Positions 35,166 to 45,232 are shown, counted from the first letter of the stretch. The stretch is DNA of 64,000 nucleotides from Burkholderiaceae bacterium (GCA_017992055.1 JAGOPK010000008.1:124001-188000); one strand, 5' to 3'. Numbers and translations: made by a program. The notes: generated by a model not told the origin, from the sequence alone.

Positions 35166-36313
35166 GGCCCGGGCGCCGTGGCAGGCGGCTGCTCGACAAC
35201 CACCGCGGGCTGGGGCGTGCTCATGCGCACGCGGCGCTTGCGGCCGGCCTGGATCTCGCGCAAGCGCTCCAGGAACTCGGCCACGCTGGGGCCGAACATG
35301 GCGTTTTCGGCCACCCAGGCATGGTTGGCCTCGGCAATGGCCTGGGCGCGCTGGGCCAGCGGCTCCAGCACCGCCGTGCCCGGCACCTGCGCATCGGGCA
35401 GCACCAGGCCGTTGTCGCCGCTGCGCACCAGCTCGTGGTTGGCCGGCAGGTCCGACAGCAGCGGGATGCAGCCGTAGGCCATGGCCTCCAGCACCGACAC
35501 CGACACCGAATCGCTGCGTGGCAGGCTCAGATACCAGCGCGCGCGGCTGTACCAGCGCGCCTGCTCGGCGGCATCGAGCCGGCCGACGAAGCGCACGCAA
35601 TGCGCCAGGCCGGCCTGGGCCGCCAGGCGCTTCATGCCCGCCTGCTGCGAGCCGGTGTTGGCCACCACCAGTTCGGCATCGGTCCATTCGGCGGCGATGG
35701 CGGCAAACACCTGCATCACGCGCTCGGGCGCGTAGATGGGCTCCAGGCCGCGGTTGGCGAAGAACAGGTGCGAGAACTTGCTGTCCGGCGGCGTGGGCGC
35801 GGGCAGGCTCTCCAGGCCGAACGGAAACACCATCACCTCGCCCGCGCCCAGGGCCCGCATGCGCCAGGCCATGTACTGTGAGTCGCTGGTGCTGATGGCG
35901 CAGGCCGCCAGCACCTGGCGCGTGACCCAGCGCCACAGCGGCCCGCGCTCGGGCGTGACCAGGATGTCCGAGCCCCAGGCCGAGCCGGCGATGCGCCCCG
36001 GCGCCCCCAGCATGCGCGTGGCCAGCCAGGCCAGCGTGCCGTGCGAGGTCAGGTAATGGGCATGGATCCAGTCGGGCCGCACCTGCTTGAGCCACCTGGC
36101 CAGCCGTGGCAGCTGGCCCAGCAGACCCACATTGCCGCCCTGGAACTGCGGCGCCGTGCCCAGGGCCAGGCGGCGCGCCGGCGGCACCAGCTCGTCAAAG
36201 CCGGCCATGAAGCCACGCGACGAGCAGGCCCACAGTTCCACCTCGGGCGCCAGCGCGCGCGCCCACTTCAGCAGGTGCGGGCTTTCGCCATCGCCCAGCA
36301 GCACCAGCTTCAT
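35162..36313 (-). CDS. Glycosyltransferase, GT4-like
   Basis: 383 residues: MKLVLLGDGESPHLLKWARAL, AHYLTSHGTLAWLATRML, GSAWGSDILVTPERG, FFANRGLEPIYAPERVM and SDSVSVSVLEAMAYGCIPLLSDL (C-terminal donor-binding region). Soluble, GT-B fold. Low-complexity Pro/Ala tail at the C-terminus. Overlaps both neighbours by four bases. Confidence 0.84.
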   Translation of the reverse strand: MKLVLLGDGESPHLLKWARALAPEVELWACSSRGFMAGFDELVPPARRLALGTAPQFQGGNVGLLGQLPRLARWLKQVRPDWIHAHYLTSHGTLAWLATRMLGAPGRIAGSAWGSDILVTPERGPLWRWVTRQVLAACAISTSDSQYMAWRMRALGAGEVMVFPFGLESLPAPTPPDSKFSHLFFANRGLEPIYAPERVMQVFAAIAAEWTDAELVVANTGSQQAGMKRLAAQAGLAHCVRFVGRLDAAEQARWYSRARWYLSLPRSDSVSVSVLEAMAYGCIPLLSDLPANHELVRSGDNGLVLPDAQVPGTAVLEPLAQRAQAIAEANHAWVAENAMFGPSVAEFLERLREIQAGRKRRVRMSTPQPAVVVEQPPATAPGP

Positions 36314-36894
36314 CGCTCGCCTTCCACGGCATAGTGGGCGCGCAGCGCCGGTTGCTGGGCCAGCCAGCGCGCGTCGGCCTCGCGGCTGTCGCCCAGCACC
36401 ACGGCCGGATTGCCGGCAATGATGCTGAACTCGGGATAGTCGCCTCGCAGCACGCTGCCGGCGCGCACGATGCAGCCGCGGCCCAGCGTCGTGCCGGCCT
36501 CCAGCAGGCTGTGCGGGCCGATGAAGCACCAGGGGCCGATGGCCACCGGCGCGGCGATCCAGCCCGGCCGCGGCCCCTGCCAGCCCACATAGGCCCGGCC
36601 CAGCAGGCGCTGCGCACGGTGCGAACTGTGGGTGACGATGCTCACATGGTGGGTGATCTGCACGCCCTCGCCCACCGTCACGCCGCCGCTGGCCTCGATG
36701 AAGCAGTACGGACCGATGTAGACATGGTCGGCCAGCGTGAGGCGGTCCTCGTGCTCGATGCAGGTGGACGGCGCGATGCGCGTGTGCGCCAGCAGCCGGC
36801 CCTGCGAGCGCTCGCCGAACAGCACGCGGTGCTGCAGCCCATGCAGCACGCGCCGGCGCAGGCGGTTGATCCAGGCGCGCAGGGCCAGGCTCAT
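36310..36894 (-). CDS. Left-handed beta-helix acyltransferase (hexapeptide repeat)
   Basis: 194 residues with hexapeptide repeats (LADHVYIGPYCFIEASGGVTVG, VQITHHVSIVTHSS, PVAIGPWCFIGPHSLLEAGTTLGRGC). The His-containing HHVSIVTHSSH matches the catalytic part of sugar O-acetyltransferases such as WcaF/LpxA-like enzymes. Probable O- or N-acetylation of the glycan. It does not look like PglD. Stop overlaps the next start by four bases. Confidence 0.78.
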   Translation of the reverse strand: MSLALRAWINRLRRRVLHGLQHRVLFGERSQGRLLAHTRIAPSTCIEHEDRLTLADHVYIGPYCFIEASGGVTVGEGVQITHHVSIVTHSSHRAQRLLGRAYVGWQGPRPGWIAAPVAIGPWCFIGPHSLLEAGTTLGRGCIVRAGSVLRGDYPEFSIIAGNPAVVLGDSREADARWLAQQPALRAHYAVEGER

Positions 36895-38108
36895 GCCACC
36901 CCCGTGACAGGTTCAGCAGGCTCGACCACCGGCCAGGTGGCCAGCTTGAGGAAGTACCAGCCAAAGTACACGGCCATGGCCAGCGACACCGCCCAGCCGG
37001 CGCCACGCAGGCCGTCCCAGGCCAGGCCGGCCGCCAGCGCCGCGACGAACAGGCCCTGGCCCAGCAGGGCCAGCTTCAGCGCCCAGGCCTGGGCATCCCA
37101 GGCCAGCGTCACCACGCCCAGCGGCGAGGCCACGAAATGCAGGCCGATGTACAGCGCCAGCGCGCGGGCCAGCTCGCCGGCCTCCAGCCATTGCGCGCCA
37201 AAGGCCCAGGCAAACAGCGGCGGCGCCAGCCACCACAGCAGGCCCACCAGCGGCGCGGCGATCAGCGCCAGCAGGCCCATGGTGCGCACCACCAGGCGCC
37301 GGCCCTCGGCCGTGCGGCCGGCCTGGGCCAGGCGCGGATGCAGGGCCTGGGACACGGCGCCGCCCACCAGCGTGGCCGGGGCCTTCAGATAGCGCAGCGC
37401 CAGACCCCAGGCACCGGCCGCGGCCGCACCCAGCTGGCTGGCGATCAAGGCCACGGCCAGCGTATCCTGCAGCGCGCCCAGAAAGGCATGCGGCGTGTTC
37501 AGCAGCGGATAGTCGCGGTGGCGGCGCGCGGCGCTGCGCCAGTCGGGCTGGACCGTGCGGCTCTGCGGCGCCGCGCCGCGCCGCAGCAGGGCCCAGGCCG
37601 TGGCCGCGGCGGCGATGGGCGCCACGATCAGCCCCTGCACACCGGCGTGCGCCAGCCCGGCCAGCACCTGCAGCACGGCGCCGCCACCATGCTGCAGCAC
37701 CCGCGCCCAGGCCAGCGGCGCAAAGCGCTGGGCCCGCGTGGCCGACAGCGTGGCCAGCGACAGCGCGCCCAGCGCGCCCACGGCCAGCGGCAGCCACAGC
37801 GGCCAGACGGCGGCCACGGCCCAGGCCCAGGCCAGGCCGGCCAGCGCCGACAACAGCACCACCGCGGCCAGCACGCGCCGGCACAGCGAGCGCAGCGCGG
37901 CGGCCTCGTCCTCGTCGCGCGCCATCGGCAGCGCGAACTCGTAGCGCGCACAGGCCACCACGGCCACGTTGGCGGCGGCGGCGGCAAACACATGGGCGAT
38001 GCCGAACTCGGCCGGCGTGTACAGCCGCGTCAGCCAGGGCCCCAGGGCCAGCGGCAGGGCCTGGGCCAAGGCGCCACCGGCCAGCAGCGTGAGCACGGCA
38101 CGGCGCAT
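36891..38108 (-). CDS. Wzx-type flippase (second of two)
   Basis: 405 residues, about twelve hydrophobic helices, N-terminus MRRAVLTLLAGGALAQALPLALGPWLTRLYTPAEFG typical of lipopolysaccharide/O-antigen flippases of the MOP superfamily. A longer start at 38168 would overlap the preceding gene by 35 bases, so the ATG at 38108 was preferred. Serves the second module; unrelated at the N-terminus to the flippase at 20975. Confidence 0.85.
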   Translation of the reverse strand: MRRAVLTLLAGGALAQALPLALGPWLTRLYTPAEFGIAHVFAAAAANVAVVACARYEFALPMARDEDEAAALRSLCRRVLAAVVLLSALAGLAWAWAVAAVWPLWLPLAVGALGALSLATLSATRAQRFAPLAWARVLQHGGGAVLQVLAGLAHAGVQGLIVAPIAAAATAWALLRRGAAPQSRTVQPDWRSAARRHRDYPLLNTPHAFLGALQDTLAVALIASQLGAAAAGAWGLALRYLKAPATLVGGAVSQALHPRLAQAGRTAEGRRLVVRTMGLLALIAAPLVGLLWWLAPPLFAWAFGAQWLEAGELARALALYIGLHFVASPLGVVTLAWDAQAWALKLALLGQGLFVAALAAGLAWDGLRGAGWAVSLAMAVYFGWYFLKLATWPVVEPAEPVTGVA

Positions 38109-38133
38109 CGTCGGCTTCAGCGGTCGGTGCCGC

Positions 38134-39231
38134 TCAGGCCAGGGCCGCGGCCAGCGCGGCGACCACACGCTCCTGGTCGGCCTCGTCCAGGTCGGCGCTC
38201 ATCGGCAGGCTCAGCACGCGCTGCGACGCGGCGATGCTGTGCGGATGGGCGGCCGCATCATGGCCCTGCGCAAAGGCCGGCTGGTGGTGCAGCGGCCGGG
38301 GGTAGTGCACGGCGGTGGGGATGCCGGCCTCCTTCAACGCCGCCTGCAAGCGGGCTCGGTGATCGACCAGCACCGTGTACTGGGCCCAGACGCAGTCACG
38401 GTCGGGCCGCACAGCCAGCAGCTGCACCGGCGCGCCACTGGCGCGGATCAGCCGGCCATAGCGCTCGCCCAGTTCCAGCCGGCGTGCGATCTCCCAGTCG
38501 AAGCGCTCCAGCTTGCCCAGCACCACCGCGCACTGCAGCGTGTCCATGCGCCCGCCCACGCCGATGCGCGTGTGCTGGTAGCGCCCGCTCTGGCCATGCA
38601 CGCGGATCTCGCGCGCCGCCTGGGCGATGGCCGCATCGCTGGTGAACAGCGCGCCGCCGTCGCCATAGCAGCCCAGCGGCTTGCTCGGGAAGAAGCTGGT
38701 GGCGGCGATGCTGCTGACATTGCAGCTCTTGCGGCCCTGGTAGGTGGCGCCGAAGCTCTGCGCCGCATCCTCGATCACCACCAGGCCATGGCGCTCGGCC
38801 ACGGCATTGATCGCGTCCATGTCGGCCACCTGGCCGTACAGGCTGACCGGCATGATGGCGCGGGTGCGCGGCGTGATGGCGGCCTCGATCAGCGAGGCGT
38901 CGATGTTGCAGGTGTCGGGCTCGATGTCCGCATACACCGGCACGCCGCCCAGCAGCGCAATGACCTCGGCCGTGGCGGCAAAGGTGAAGGGCGTGGTGAT
39001 GACCTCGTCGCCGGGCTTCAGGGCTATGGCCATCAGCGCGATCAGCAGGGCCTCGGTGCCGCTGGCCACGGTGACGGCATGCGGCGCGCCGCAGTGCGCG
39101 GCCAGCGCCGCCTCCAGCTCGGCCACCTCGGGGCCCATGATGTACTGGCCATGGTCGAGCACACGCTGGATGCGTGCGTCGATGCTGGTCTTCAGCGCGC
39201 TGTACTGGGTCTTCAGGTCGGTGAATTGCAT
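38134..39231 (-). CDS. wbpE: UDP-2-acetamido-3-keto-uronate 3-aminotransferase (WbpE/WlbC-like)
   Basis: 365 residues, DegT family: [65 protein letters not shown] and [19 protein letters not shown] (Lys is the PLP lysine), VGGRMDTLQ, and [12 protein letters not shown]. Close to WbpE/WlbC, which aminates UDP-3-keto-GlcNAcA at C3. It sits with WbpD- and WbpB-like genes in the standard set. Start overlaps the acetyltransferase end by 19 bases. Confidence 0.9.
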   Translation of the reverse strand: MQFTDLKTQYSALKTSIDARIQRVLDHGQYIMGPEVAELEAALAAHCGAPHAVTVASGTEALLIALMAIALKPGDEVITTPFTFAATAEVIALLGGVPVYADIEPDTCNIDASLIEAAITPRTRAIMPVSLYGQVADMDAINAVAERHGLVVIEDAAQSFGATYQGRKSCNVSSIAATSFFPSKPLGCYGDGGALFTSDAAIAQAAREIRVHGQSGRYQHTRIGVGGRMDTLQCAVVLGKLERFDWEIARRLELGERYGRLIRASGAPVQLLAVRPDRDCVWAQYTVLVDHRARLQAALKEAGIPTAVHYPRPLHHQPAFAQGHDAAAHPHSIAASQRVLSLPMSADLDEADQERVVAALAAALA

Positions 39232-39821
39232 GTCATGACCTCGACCTGGTTGTGCTCCAGGCGGTAGCGTTCGCCGGTGGCGGGGCAAAGGGCTTCAACG
39301 GCCTGGCCCGACGCGGCGCTGACCGGCAGAGGCAACCGCTCGCCATGCCGGCTCATCCAGCCGATCTGGCGCGCCGGCACGCCAACCATCAGCGCAAAAG
39401 GCTTCACATCGCGGCTGACCACGGCGCCGGCGCCGATGAAGGCATGCTCGCCGATGGTCGTGCCGCAGACGATGGTGCAGTTGGCGCCCAGCGTGGCGCC
39501 GCGCTTGACCAGCGTGCGCCGGTACTCGTTCTTGCGCACCACCGCGCTGCGCGGGTTGTGCACATTGGTGAACACCATGCTGGGGCCGCAGAACACATCG
39601 TCTTCCAGCGTCACCGCGTCATAGACCGAGACGTTGTTCTGGATCTTGACGTTGTCGCCGATGGCCACGTCGTTGCCGACGTACACGCCCTGGCCGAACG
39701 AGCAGCCGCGGCCGATGCGCGCGCCACCCGAGATGTGCACCCAGTGCCAGACCCGGCAGCCCTCGCCCAGCTGGGCGCCGTCGTCGACGATGGCGCTGGG
39801 GTGGATGGTGGTCGCGGCCAC
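39213..39821 (-). CDS. wbpD: UDP-2-acetamido-3-amino-uronate N-acetyltransferase (WbpD/WlbB-like)
   Basis: Hexapeptide-repeat acetyltransferase of 202 residues: [59 protein letters not shown] and [17 protein letters not shown]. The [13 protein letters not shown] segment is a hallmark of the WbpD/WlbB group, which acetylates the 3-amino group to give UDP-GlcNAc3NAcA. The start is a GTG at 39821, four bases after the preceding stop, with GGAG ten bases upstream. Confidence 0.9.
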   Translation of the reverse strand: MAATTIHPSAIVDDGAQLGEGCRVWHWVHISGGARIGRGCSFGQGVYVGNDVAIGDNVKIQNNVSVYDAVTLEDDVFCGPSMVFTNVHNPRSAVVRKNEYRRTLVKRGATLGANCTIVCGTTIGEHAFIGAGAVVSRDVKPFALMVGVPARQIGWMSRHGERLPLPVSAASGQAVEALCPATGERYRLEHNQVEVMTCNSPT

Positions 39822-39825
39822 GGCG

Positions 39826-40908
39826 TCAATACTCCAGCGGCAGATTGATCTTCTTGCCGTCGCGCGCCGAGCGGTACATCGCGATCAGCAGCTCCAGGCT
39901 CTTCAGGCCCTCGCGGCCATCGGTCTCGGCCTCGGCCTCGCCGCGCAGCGTGCGGATCACGTTGTCGTAGTACAGCGGATGGCCGAAGCCATAGACGCTG
40001 GTGGTCTGGTAGCTGGCGTCGTCGATGTGCGCGTCCATCTCGTGCGGTTGGGCAAAGTCCCAGGTCTCGATCTTGTTGACGGCCACGCCGCCCACGCGCA
40101 CCGTGCCGTGCTCGCCCAGGATGGTGATGGACCCCTCGTAGTTCTTCGGGTGGGTCAGCATGGTCACGTTGACCGAGCCCATCGCGCCATTGCGCCAGCG
40201 CAGCGCGGCCACGCCGGTGTCTTCCACCTCGATGTGGCGGGCCAGCGTGCCGGTGTAGGCCATCACGCTTTCCACCGGGCCGATCAGCCAGTCCAGCAGG
40301 TCGATGTAGTGGCTGGCCTGGTTCATGAACGCGCCGCCGTCGAACTCCCAGGTGCCGCGCCAGGCGGCACTGTCGTAGTAGCTCTGCGGCCGGCTCCAGA
40401 ACACATTGACCGTGACCATGTAGATGCGGCCGAAGCGCCCGGCCTGGATGGCCTGGCGCAGCAGCTGCAGCGTGCGGTTGCGGCGGTTCTGCTTGACCAC
40501 GAACAGGCGCACGCCGGCCTCGTCGCAGGCCTTGACCATGGCCAGGCCGTCGGCCCAGCGCGTGGCCATGGGCTTTTCGGTCATCACATGCAGGCCGGCC
40601 TGGGCGGCTTCGATGACCTGGCGCGCATGCAGGCCGCTGGGCGTGGTCAGCACCACGCAGTCGGCACCGCCGTCGTGGGCGGGGCGCTTCATCGCGTCGA
40701 GGAAATCCGCATAGCGCGCAAAGCCCGGCGCGCCGCTGCGCTGCGTGGCCGCGGCGAGCGCCGCAGCATCGGGATCGCAGACGCCGGCCAGTTCCACCCG
40801 GTCGGCATGGCGGGCCACGGCCTCGAAATGGTTGGCCGCGATGCGGCCGCAGCCGGCCAGCGCGAGGCGGATCTTGCGGTCGGTGATGGCGGGGTGTTGC
40901 AGGTGCAT
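39826..40908 (-). CDS. wbpB: UDP-N-acetyl-2-amino-2-deoxyglucuronate dehydrogenase (WbpB/WlbA-like)
   Basis: Gfo/Idh/MocA dehydrogenase, 360 residues: [44 protein letters not shown] (EKP motif), [37 protein letters not shown] and [11 protein letters not shown]. These are typical of WbpB/WlbA, which oxidises UDP-GlcNAcA at C3. First gene of the second module; divergent from lysS across 84 bases. WbpB recycles its cofactor with WbpE, consistent with their co-location. Confidence 0.92.
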   Translation of the reverse strand: MHLQHPAITDRKIRLALAGCGRIAANHFEAVARHADRVELAGVCDPDAAALAAATQRSGAPGFARYADFLDAMKRPAHDGGADCVVLTTPSGLHARQVIEAAQAGLHVMTEKPMATRWADGLAMVKACDEAGVRLFVVKQNRRNRTLQLLRQAIQAGRFGRIYMVTVNVFWSRPQSYYDSAAWRGTWEFDGGAFMNQASHYIDLLDWLIGPVESVMAYTGTLARHIEVEDTGVAALRWRNGAMGSVNVTMLTHPKNYEGSITILGEHGTVRVGGVAVNKIETWDFAQPHEMDAHIDDASYQTTSVYGFGHPLYYDNVIRTLRGEAEAETDGREGLKSLELLIAMYRSARDGKKINLPLEY

Positions 40909-40955
40909 GGGCGGGGGGCGGATGGCCAACCGGCGATTATCGCCGAGGCCCCGCC

Positions 40956-40961
40956 TACAAT
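40956..40961 (+). promoter_or_regulatory. -10-like TACAAT upstream of lysS
   Basis: TACAAT lies 32 bases before the lysS ATG, giving a start near 40968 and a 25-base leader. The -35 is unclear. The divergent region is only 84 bases. Confidence 0.4.
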
Positions 40962-40992
40962 TCGGGGTTTGCCCCGACCTCCGCAGAAGACC

Positions 40993-42519
40993 ATGACCAC
41001 CGCGACGCCGCATCCCGATCCGCAGCACCAGGACGACAACAAGCTGATCGCCGAGCGCCGCGAGAAACTGGCCGCCATCCGCGAGCGCGGCGTGGCCTTT
41101 CCCAACGACTTCAAGCCGCGCCACCATGCCGCCGAGCTGCAGGCCCAGTACGCCGCACTCGACAACGAGACGCTGGAGCCCCAGGCCGTGAGCGTGGCGG
41201 TGGCCGGCCGCATGATGCTCAAGCGCGTGATGGGCAAGGCCAGCTTCGCCACGGTGCAGGACGGCTCGTTCGGCACAACCCACGGCCGCCTGCAGCTGTT
41301 TGTCAGCAAGGACGCGGTGGGCGACGCGGCCTACGAGCAGTTCAAGCACCTGGACCTGGGCGACATCCTGGGCGCCGAGGGTACGCTGTTCAAGACCCGC
41401 ACCGGCGAGCTGTCGGTCAAGGTCACGACGCTGCGCCTGCTCACCAAGAGCCTGCGCCCGCTGCCGGACAAGTTCCACGGCATGAGCGACCAGGAGCAGA
41501 AGTACCGCCAGCGCTATGTGGACCTGATCACCGACGAGGCCGCACGCACGCGCTTCGTGGCGCGCAGCAAGGCCGTCAGCTCGATCCGCAATTTCATGGT
41601 CGAGCACGGCTTCCTGGAAGTGGAAACGCCGATGCTGCACCCCATCCCCGGCGGTGCCAATGCGCGGCCCTTCGCCACCCACCACAACGCGCTGGACCAG
41701 CAGATGTTCCTGCGCATCGCGCCCGAGCTGTACCTGAAGCGCCTGGTGGTCGGCGGCTTCGAGCGTGTGTTCGAGATCAACCGCAACTTCCGCAACGAAG
41801 GCATCTCGGTTCGGCACAACCCCGAATTCACGATGATGGAGTTCTATGCGGCCTACTGGAACCACCACGACCTGATGGACTTCACCGAGCAGCTGCTGCG
41901 CCATGCCGCGGTGGCCGCCACCGGCTCGGCACGCATCAGCTATGCCGGCAAGCCGGTGCACCTGGACGAGCCGTTCGCCCGCCTGAGCGTGCGCGACAGC
42001 CTGGTCGCACATGCCGGCCTGAGCGAGCAGCAGGCCGATTCGGCCGAGGCCATCCACGCCAGGCTCAAGGAGCTGGGCGAGGAGCCGCCCAAGCACTGGG
42101 GCCTGGCCCAGCTGCAGTTCGGCCTGTTCGAGGCCGCGGTCGAAGACAAGCTGTGGCAGCCCACCTTCATCATCGACTACCCGGTCGAGGTGAGCCCGCT
42201 GGCCCGCGCCAGCGACACCAACCCGGCCATCACCGAGCGCTTCGAGCTGTTCATCACCGGCCGCGAGTTCGGCAACGGCTTCTCGGAGCTCAACGATGCC
42301 GAGGACCAGGCCGCGCGCTTCCAGGCCCAGGTGGCCAACAAGGAAGCCGGCGACGACGAGGCCATGTACTACGACGCCGACTTCATCCGCGCCCTCGAAT
42401 ACGGCATGCCGCCCACCGGCGGCTGCGGCGTGGGCATCGACCGGCTGATGATGCTGATCACCGATTCGCCCAGCATCCGTGACGTGATCCTGTTCCCCGC
42501 GCTGCGCCGCGAAGCCTGA
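40993..42519 (+). CDS. lysS: Lysyl-tRNA synthetase, class II
   Basis: 508 residues, normal length. N-terminal OB-fold anticodon domain and class II catalytic domain with motif 1 region ([17 protein letters not shown]), motif 2 ([20 protein letters not shown]) and motif 3 ([11 protein letters not shown]). ATG at 40993 after AGAAG; the longer frame upstream is the antisense of wbpB and was ignored. Confidence 0.98.
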   Translation: MTTATPHPDPQHQDDNKLIAERREKLAAIRERGVAFPNDFKPRHHAAELQAQYAALDNETLEPQAVSVAVAGRMMLKRVMGKASFATVQDGSFGTTHGRLQLFVSKDAVGDAAYEQFKHLDLGDILGAEGTLFKTRTGELSVKVTTLRLLTKSLRPLPDKFHGMSDQEQKYRQRYVDLITDEAARTRFVARSKAVSSIRNFMVEHGFLEVETPMLHPIPGGANARPFATHHNALDQQMFLRIAPELYLKRLVVGGFERVFEINRNFRNEGISVRHNPEFTMMEFYAAYWNHHDLMDFTEQLLRHAAVAATGSARISYAGKPVHLDEPFARLSVRDSLVAHAGLSEQQADSAEAIHARLKELGEEPPKHWGLAQLQFGLFEAAVEDKLWQPTFIIDYPVEVSPLARASDTNPAITERFELFITGREFGNGFSELNDAEDQAARFQAQVANKEAGDDEAMYYDADFIRALEYGMPPTGGCGVGIDRLMMLITDSPSIRDVILFPALRREA

Positions 42520-42612
42520 TCCGCATCAACCCCGGCCGCGTCACCGGCCTGCAAGATCGCCGCGCAGATCCGGGGGCCAGCCCGTCGAACCGGACCCCCA
42601 CCGGAGACAAGC

Positions 42613-43191
42613 ATGACCGCGCGCATCGAGGCGCTGGAGGCCGTCCGCGCCGCCTGCTGGCATGAGCTGGGCCTGGCCGCACGCACCCGCTCGCACGGCT
42701 GGCGCCGCCTGGCCCTGGCCACGCTGGCTCCGCCGGCGCACGCGGGCGAGCCACCGCTGCCCGAGGTGCGCACCGTGGTGCTGCGCGAGTTGCTGGCCGA
42801 CGAGCAGCTGCTGGTCTTCTACAGCGACAGCCGCGCCCCCAAGCTGGCCCAGCTGCGCGCCCAGCCCCGCGCCAGCGCCATGCTGTGGTGCCCGACGCTG
42901 GGCTGGCAGCTGCGGCTGCGCCTGCAGTGCGCGGTCGATACCGGCGGCCTGGGCGTGTCGTCGCGCTGGGCGCGGCTGAAGATGCATCCGGCGGCGCAGG
43001 ACTATCTGTCGCCGCTGCCGCCCGGCACGGCGCTGAGCCAGCCGACACCAGCCCCCGACCGCGCCAGCCGCGAGCACTTTGCCGTGGTCTTCGCCAGGGT
43101 CGAGGCCATGGACTGGCTGGAGCTGCATGCCGACGGCCACCGCCGCGCGCAGTTCGACGCCAGCGGCGCCGGCCGCTGGGTCACCCCCTGA
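42613..43191 (+). CDS. PNPOx-like FMN-binding split-barrel protein
   Basis: 192 residues resembling the Alr4036-type pyridoxamine 5'-phosphate oxidase-related family: PEVRTVVLRELLADEQLLVFYSDSRAPKLAQLR (FMN-binding strand pattern), AMLWCPTLGWQLRLRLQ and FAVVFARVEAMDWLEL. Function in this family is not settled; flavin-dependent oxidoreductase activity is assumed. Downstream of lysS with 93 bases between; convergent with the enoyl-CoA hydratase gene. Confidence 0.75.
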   Translation: MTARIEALEAVRAACWHELGLAARTRSHGWRRLALATLAPPAHAGEPPLPEVRTVVLRELLADEQLLVFYSDSRAPKLAQLRAQPRASAMLWCPTLGWQLRLRLQCAVDTGGLGVSSRWARLKMHPAAQDYLSPLPPGTALSQPTPAPDRASREHFAVVFARVEAMDWLELHADGHRRAQFDASGAGRWVTP

Positions 43192-43210
43192 CGGCCGGCC
43201 CGAGCCAGCC

Positions 43211-43993
43211 TCAGCCGAAGTTCGGCTTGCGCTTGTTCAGGAAGGCGTCCATGCCTTCCACCTGGTCGGGCGTGCCGAACATCGCATGGAACATGCGGCG
43301 CTCGAAGTGGATGCCGTCGGCCAGCGTGCCCTCGAAGGCGCGGCCCACGCATTCCTTGGCCGCCAGCACGCTGGCCGTGCCCAGGTTGCAGATCAGCTGG
43401 GCGGCCTCCAGCGCCTCGTCCAGCAGCTTGTCGGCCGCCACCACGCGGCTGACCAGGCCGGCACGCTCGGCCTCCTCGGCGCCCATCATGCGGCCGGTCA
43501 GCACCAGGTCCATGGCCTTGGCCTTGCCCACGGCGCGCGGCAGGCGCTGCGTGCCGCCGGCGCCCGGCACCACGCCCAGCTTGATCTCGGGCTGGCCGAA
43601 TTTGGCGGTGTCGGCGGCGATGACGATGTCGCACATCATCGCCAGCTCGCAGCCGCCGCCCAGCGCAAAGCCCGCCACCGCGGCGATCACCGGCTTGCGG
43701 ATGGTGCGCAGCGTCTCCCAGTTGCGGGTGATCAGGTCGCTGGTATAGGCCTTGATGAAGTCGTGCTGGGCCAGCACGCCGATGTCGGCGCCGGCGGCAA
43801 AGGCCTTCTCGCTGCCGGTGATGACGATGGCGCCCACGCCGGCATCGGCATCGGCGGCCTTCAGCGCCGCGCCCAGCTCGTCCATCAGCTGGTCGTTCAG
43901 CGCGTTCAGCGCCTTGGGCCGGTTCAGCGTGATCAGCAGGGTGCGGCGGCTGCCTTCGCCACGCAGTTCGGTCAGGATGGTCTCGTAGCTCAT
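43211..43993 (-). CDS. Enoyl-CoA hydratase
   Basis: Crotonase-fold enzyme hydrating 2-enoyl-CoA in beta-oxidation. 260 residues: [26 protein letters not shown] (oxyanion hole), [13 protein letters not shown] with the first catalytic Glu, and [19 protein letters not shown] with the second Glu. Both catalytic glutamates are present, supporting hydratase activity rather than a dead or isomerase-only variant. Standalone gene. Confidence 0.93.
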   Translation of the reverse strand: MSYETILTELRGEGSRRTLLITLNRPKALNALNDQLMDELGAALKAADADAGVGAIVITGSEKAFAAGADIGVLAQHDFIKAYTSDLITRNWETLRTIRKPVIAAVAGFALGGGCELAMMCDIVIAADTAKFGQPEIKLGVVPGAGGTQRLPRAVGKAKAMDLVLTGRMMGAEEAERAGLVSRVVAADKLLDEALEAAQLICNLGTASVLAAKECVGRAFEGTLADGIHFERRMFHAMFGTPDQVEGMDAFLNKRKPNFG

Positions 43994-44023
43994 GCGCTCT
44001 CCTCGGGGTTGTGATCGATTCTG

Positions 44024-45232
44024 TCAGCGCGGCGGCTGGGTCTGGGTCTGGGTCTGGGTCTGGGCCTGCAGCGGCGCCTGCTCCAGCTGCAGGTCGACCC
44101 AGACCTCGGCGCTCTGGCGCAGCAGGATGCGCACCGGCAGGTACTGCAGCGACGGCGCGATCCACAGCTCGGCCGTCAGGTCGCCGCCGCCGGCCTGGCG
44201 GCGCGGCTTCAGGTGGTGGGTGGGCAGCACGCCAAAGGGCAGGCGCAGGTCCTCCTGCTCGGCCACGTCGTAGGTCCAGCGCTCCAGGCGCCGGCCGATG
44301 GCCAGCGGCAGTTCCACCGACTGGCCCACGCGCAGCCGCTCGGGCTGGGTGGTGAACAGCCAGGTCAGCTGCACGAACTGGCTGACCTCGTCCTGCGCGC
44401 CGGCCAGGGCCTCGGCCTCGCGGCCATCGCTCAGCACCACGCGCTCGGGACCGAACTGGATGGCCCAGCGCCGCGTGCCGCGGAACAGCACCGACTGCTC
44501 GGCACTGAAGCGCCGCGGCGCCAGGCCGCGGGCGCCGATCTCGCCCTCGCTGACCGCGCGGCGCGAAAACAGCGGCCCGGCCGAGCTGTCCATGCGCACC
44601 TGGTAGCGGCCGCCCTCGCGCAGCCATTCGACCCGCGCGCTGCCATGCACCTCGCCGCGGAAATTGCCCAGCAACCTGAAGTTGAGCTGGGTCGACGGCG
44701 GCCAGTCGACCTGGGGCACGGCCGCCTCCGCTGCGGCCATGGCCGACGCCGCGGCCGGGACCGAGGCCGCGGCCGTTACCGAGGCCGTCACCGAGGCCGG
44801 CACGCTGGCCGCTGGCGCCTCGGCCGCGGCCACCACGGCCGCACGCGGCTGCACTTCCACCGGCGCCGGGGGCGGCAATGGCGGTGGCGTGGGTGGCGGC
44901 GCCTCGGCCAGGACCGGCGCCGGCAGCTCGGGCGACGGCGCCGAGGCCGGCTTGGGTGGCAGCGGCGGCGCCTTGGCGCTGTCGGCCACCGCCGCCAGGC
45001 GCGGCGGTGGCGCAGCGGCGGGCGCCGGCGCGACCGCCGCCGACGGTGCGGCCGGCGCCAGCTCGCGCACAAAGGCCACCTCGATGCGCGGCGGCGGGCG
45101 CTCGCCCGCGCCCTCGCCCAGGCGGCTGCGGGCCAGATCGTCCAGCAGCCACAGGTGCAGCAGCACCAGGCCCAGGCCCAGCAGCAGGCGCTGGCCGCGG
45201 CCCTGCGGGCCCGGGCCGGCCAGCTCAGGCAT
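44024..45232 (-). CDS. DUF3108 protein with N-terminal helix and Pro/Ala-rich linker
   Basis: 402 residues. An N-terminal hydrophobic segment LLLGLGLVLLHLWLL (about 17-31) acts as signal anchor. A long Ala/Pro/Val-rich TonB-like linker runs to about residue 165. A DUF3108 domain follows (LNFRLLGNFRGEVHGSARVEWLREGG, FSRRAVSEGEIGARGL, AELWIAPSLQYLPVRILLRQ). The C-terminus carries a QTQTQTQTQ tract encoded by a hexamer repeat. Probably periplasmic; function unknown. ATG at 45232 overlaps the protease stop by eight bases. Confidence 0.8.
   Translation of the reverse strand: MPELAGPGPQGRGQRLLLGLGLVLLHLWLLDDLARSRLGEGAGERPPPRIEVAFVRELAPAAPSAAVAPAPAAAPPPRLAAVADSAKAPPLPPKPASAPSPELPAPVLAEAPPPTPPPLPPPAPVEVQPRAAVVAAAEAPAASVPASVTASVTAAASVPAAASAMAAAEAAVPQVDWPPSTQLNFRLLGNFRGEVHGSARVEWLREGGRYQVRMDSSAGPLFSRRAVSEGEIGARGLAPRRFSAEQSVLFRGTRRWAIQFGPERVVLSDGREAEALAGAQDEVSQFVQLTWLFTTQPERLRVGQSVELPLAIGRRLERWTYDVAEQEDLRLPFGVLPTHHLKPRRQAGGGDLTAELWIAPSLQYLPVRILLRQSAEVWVDLQLEQAPLQAQTQTQTQTQPPR
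44036..44065. repeat. Tandem hexamer repeat, CTGGGT x4 plus CTGGGC
   Basis: Five consecutive six-base units on the plus strand within the C-terminal codons of the DUF3108 gene, encoding alternating Gln-Thr. A six-base unit keeps the frame, so slippage would change the tail length without a frameshift. Confidence 0.8.

Noticed and set aside
39255-39275. GGCGGTAG string resembling the RfaH/ops element
   Set aside because: Lies on the antisense of wbpD coding sequence and not in a leader of a glycan operon.
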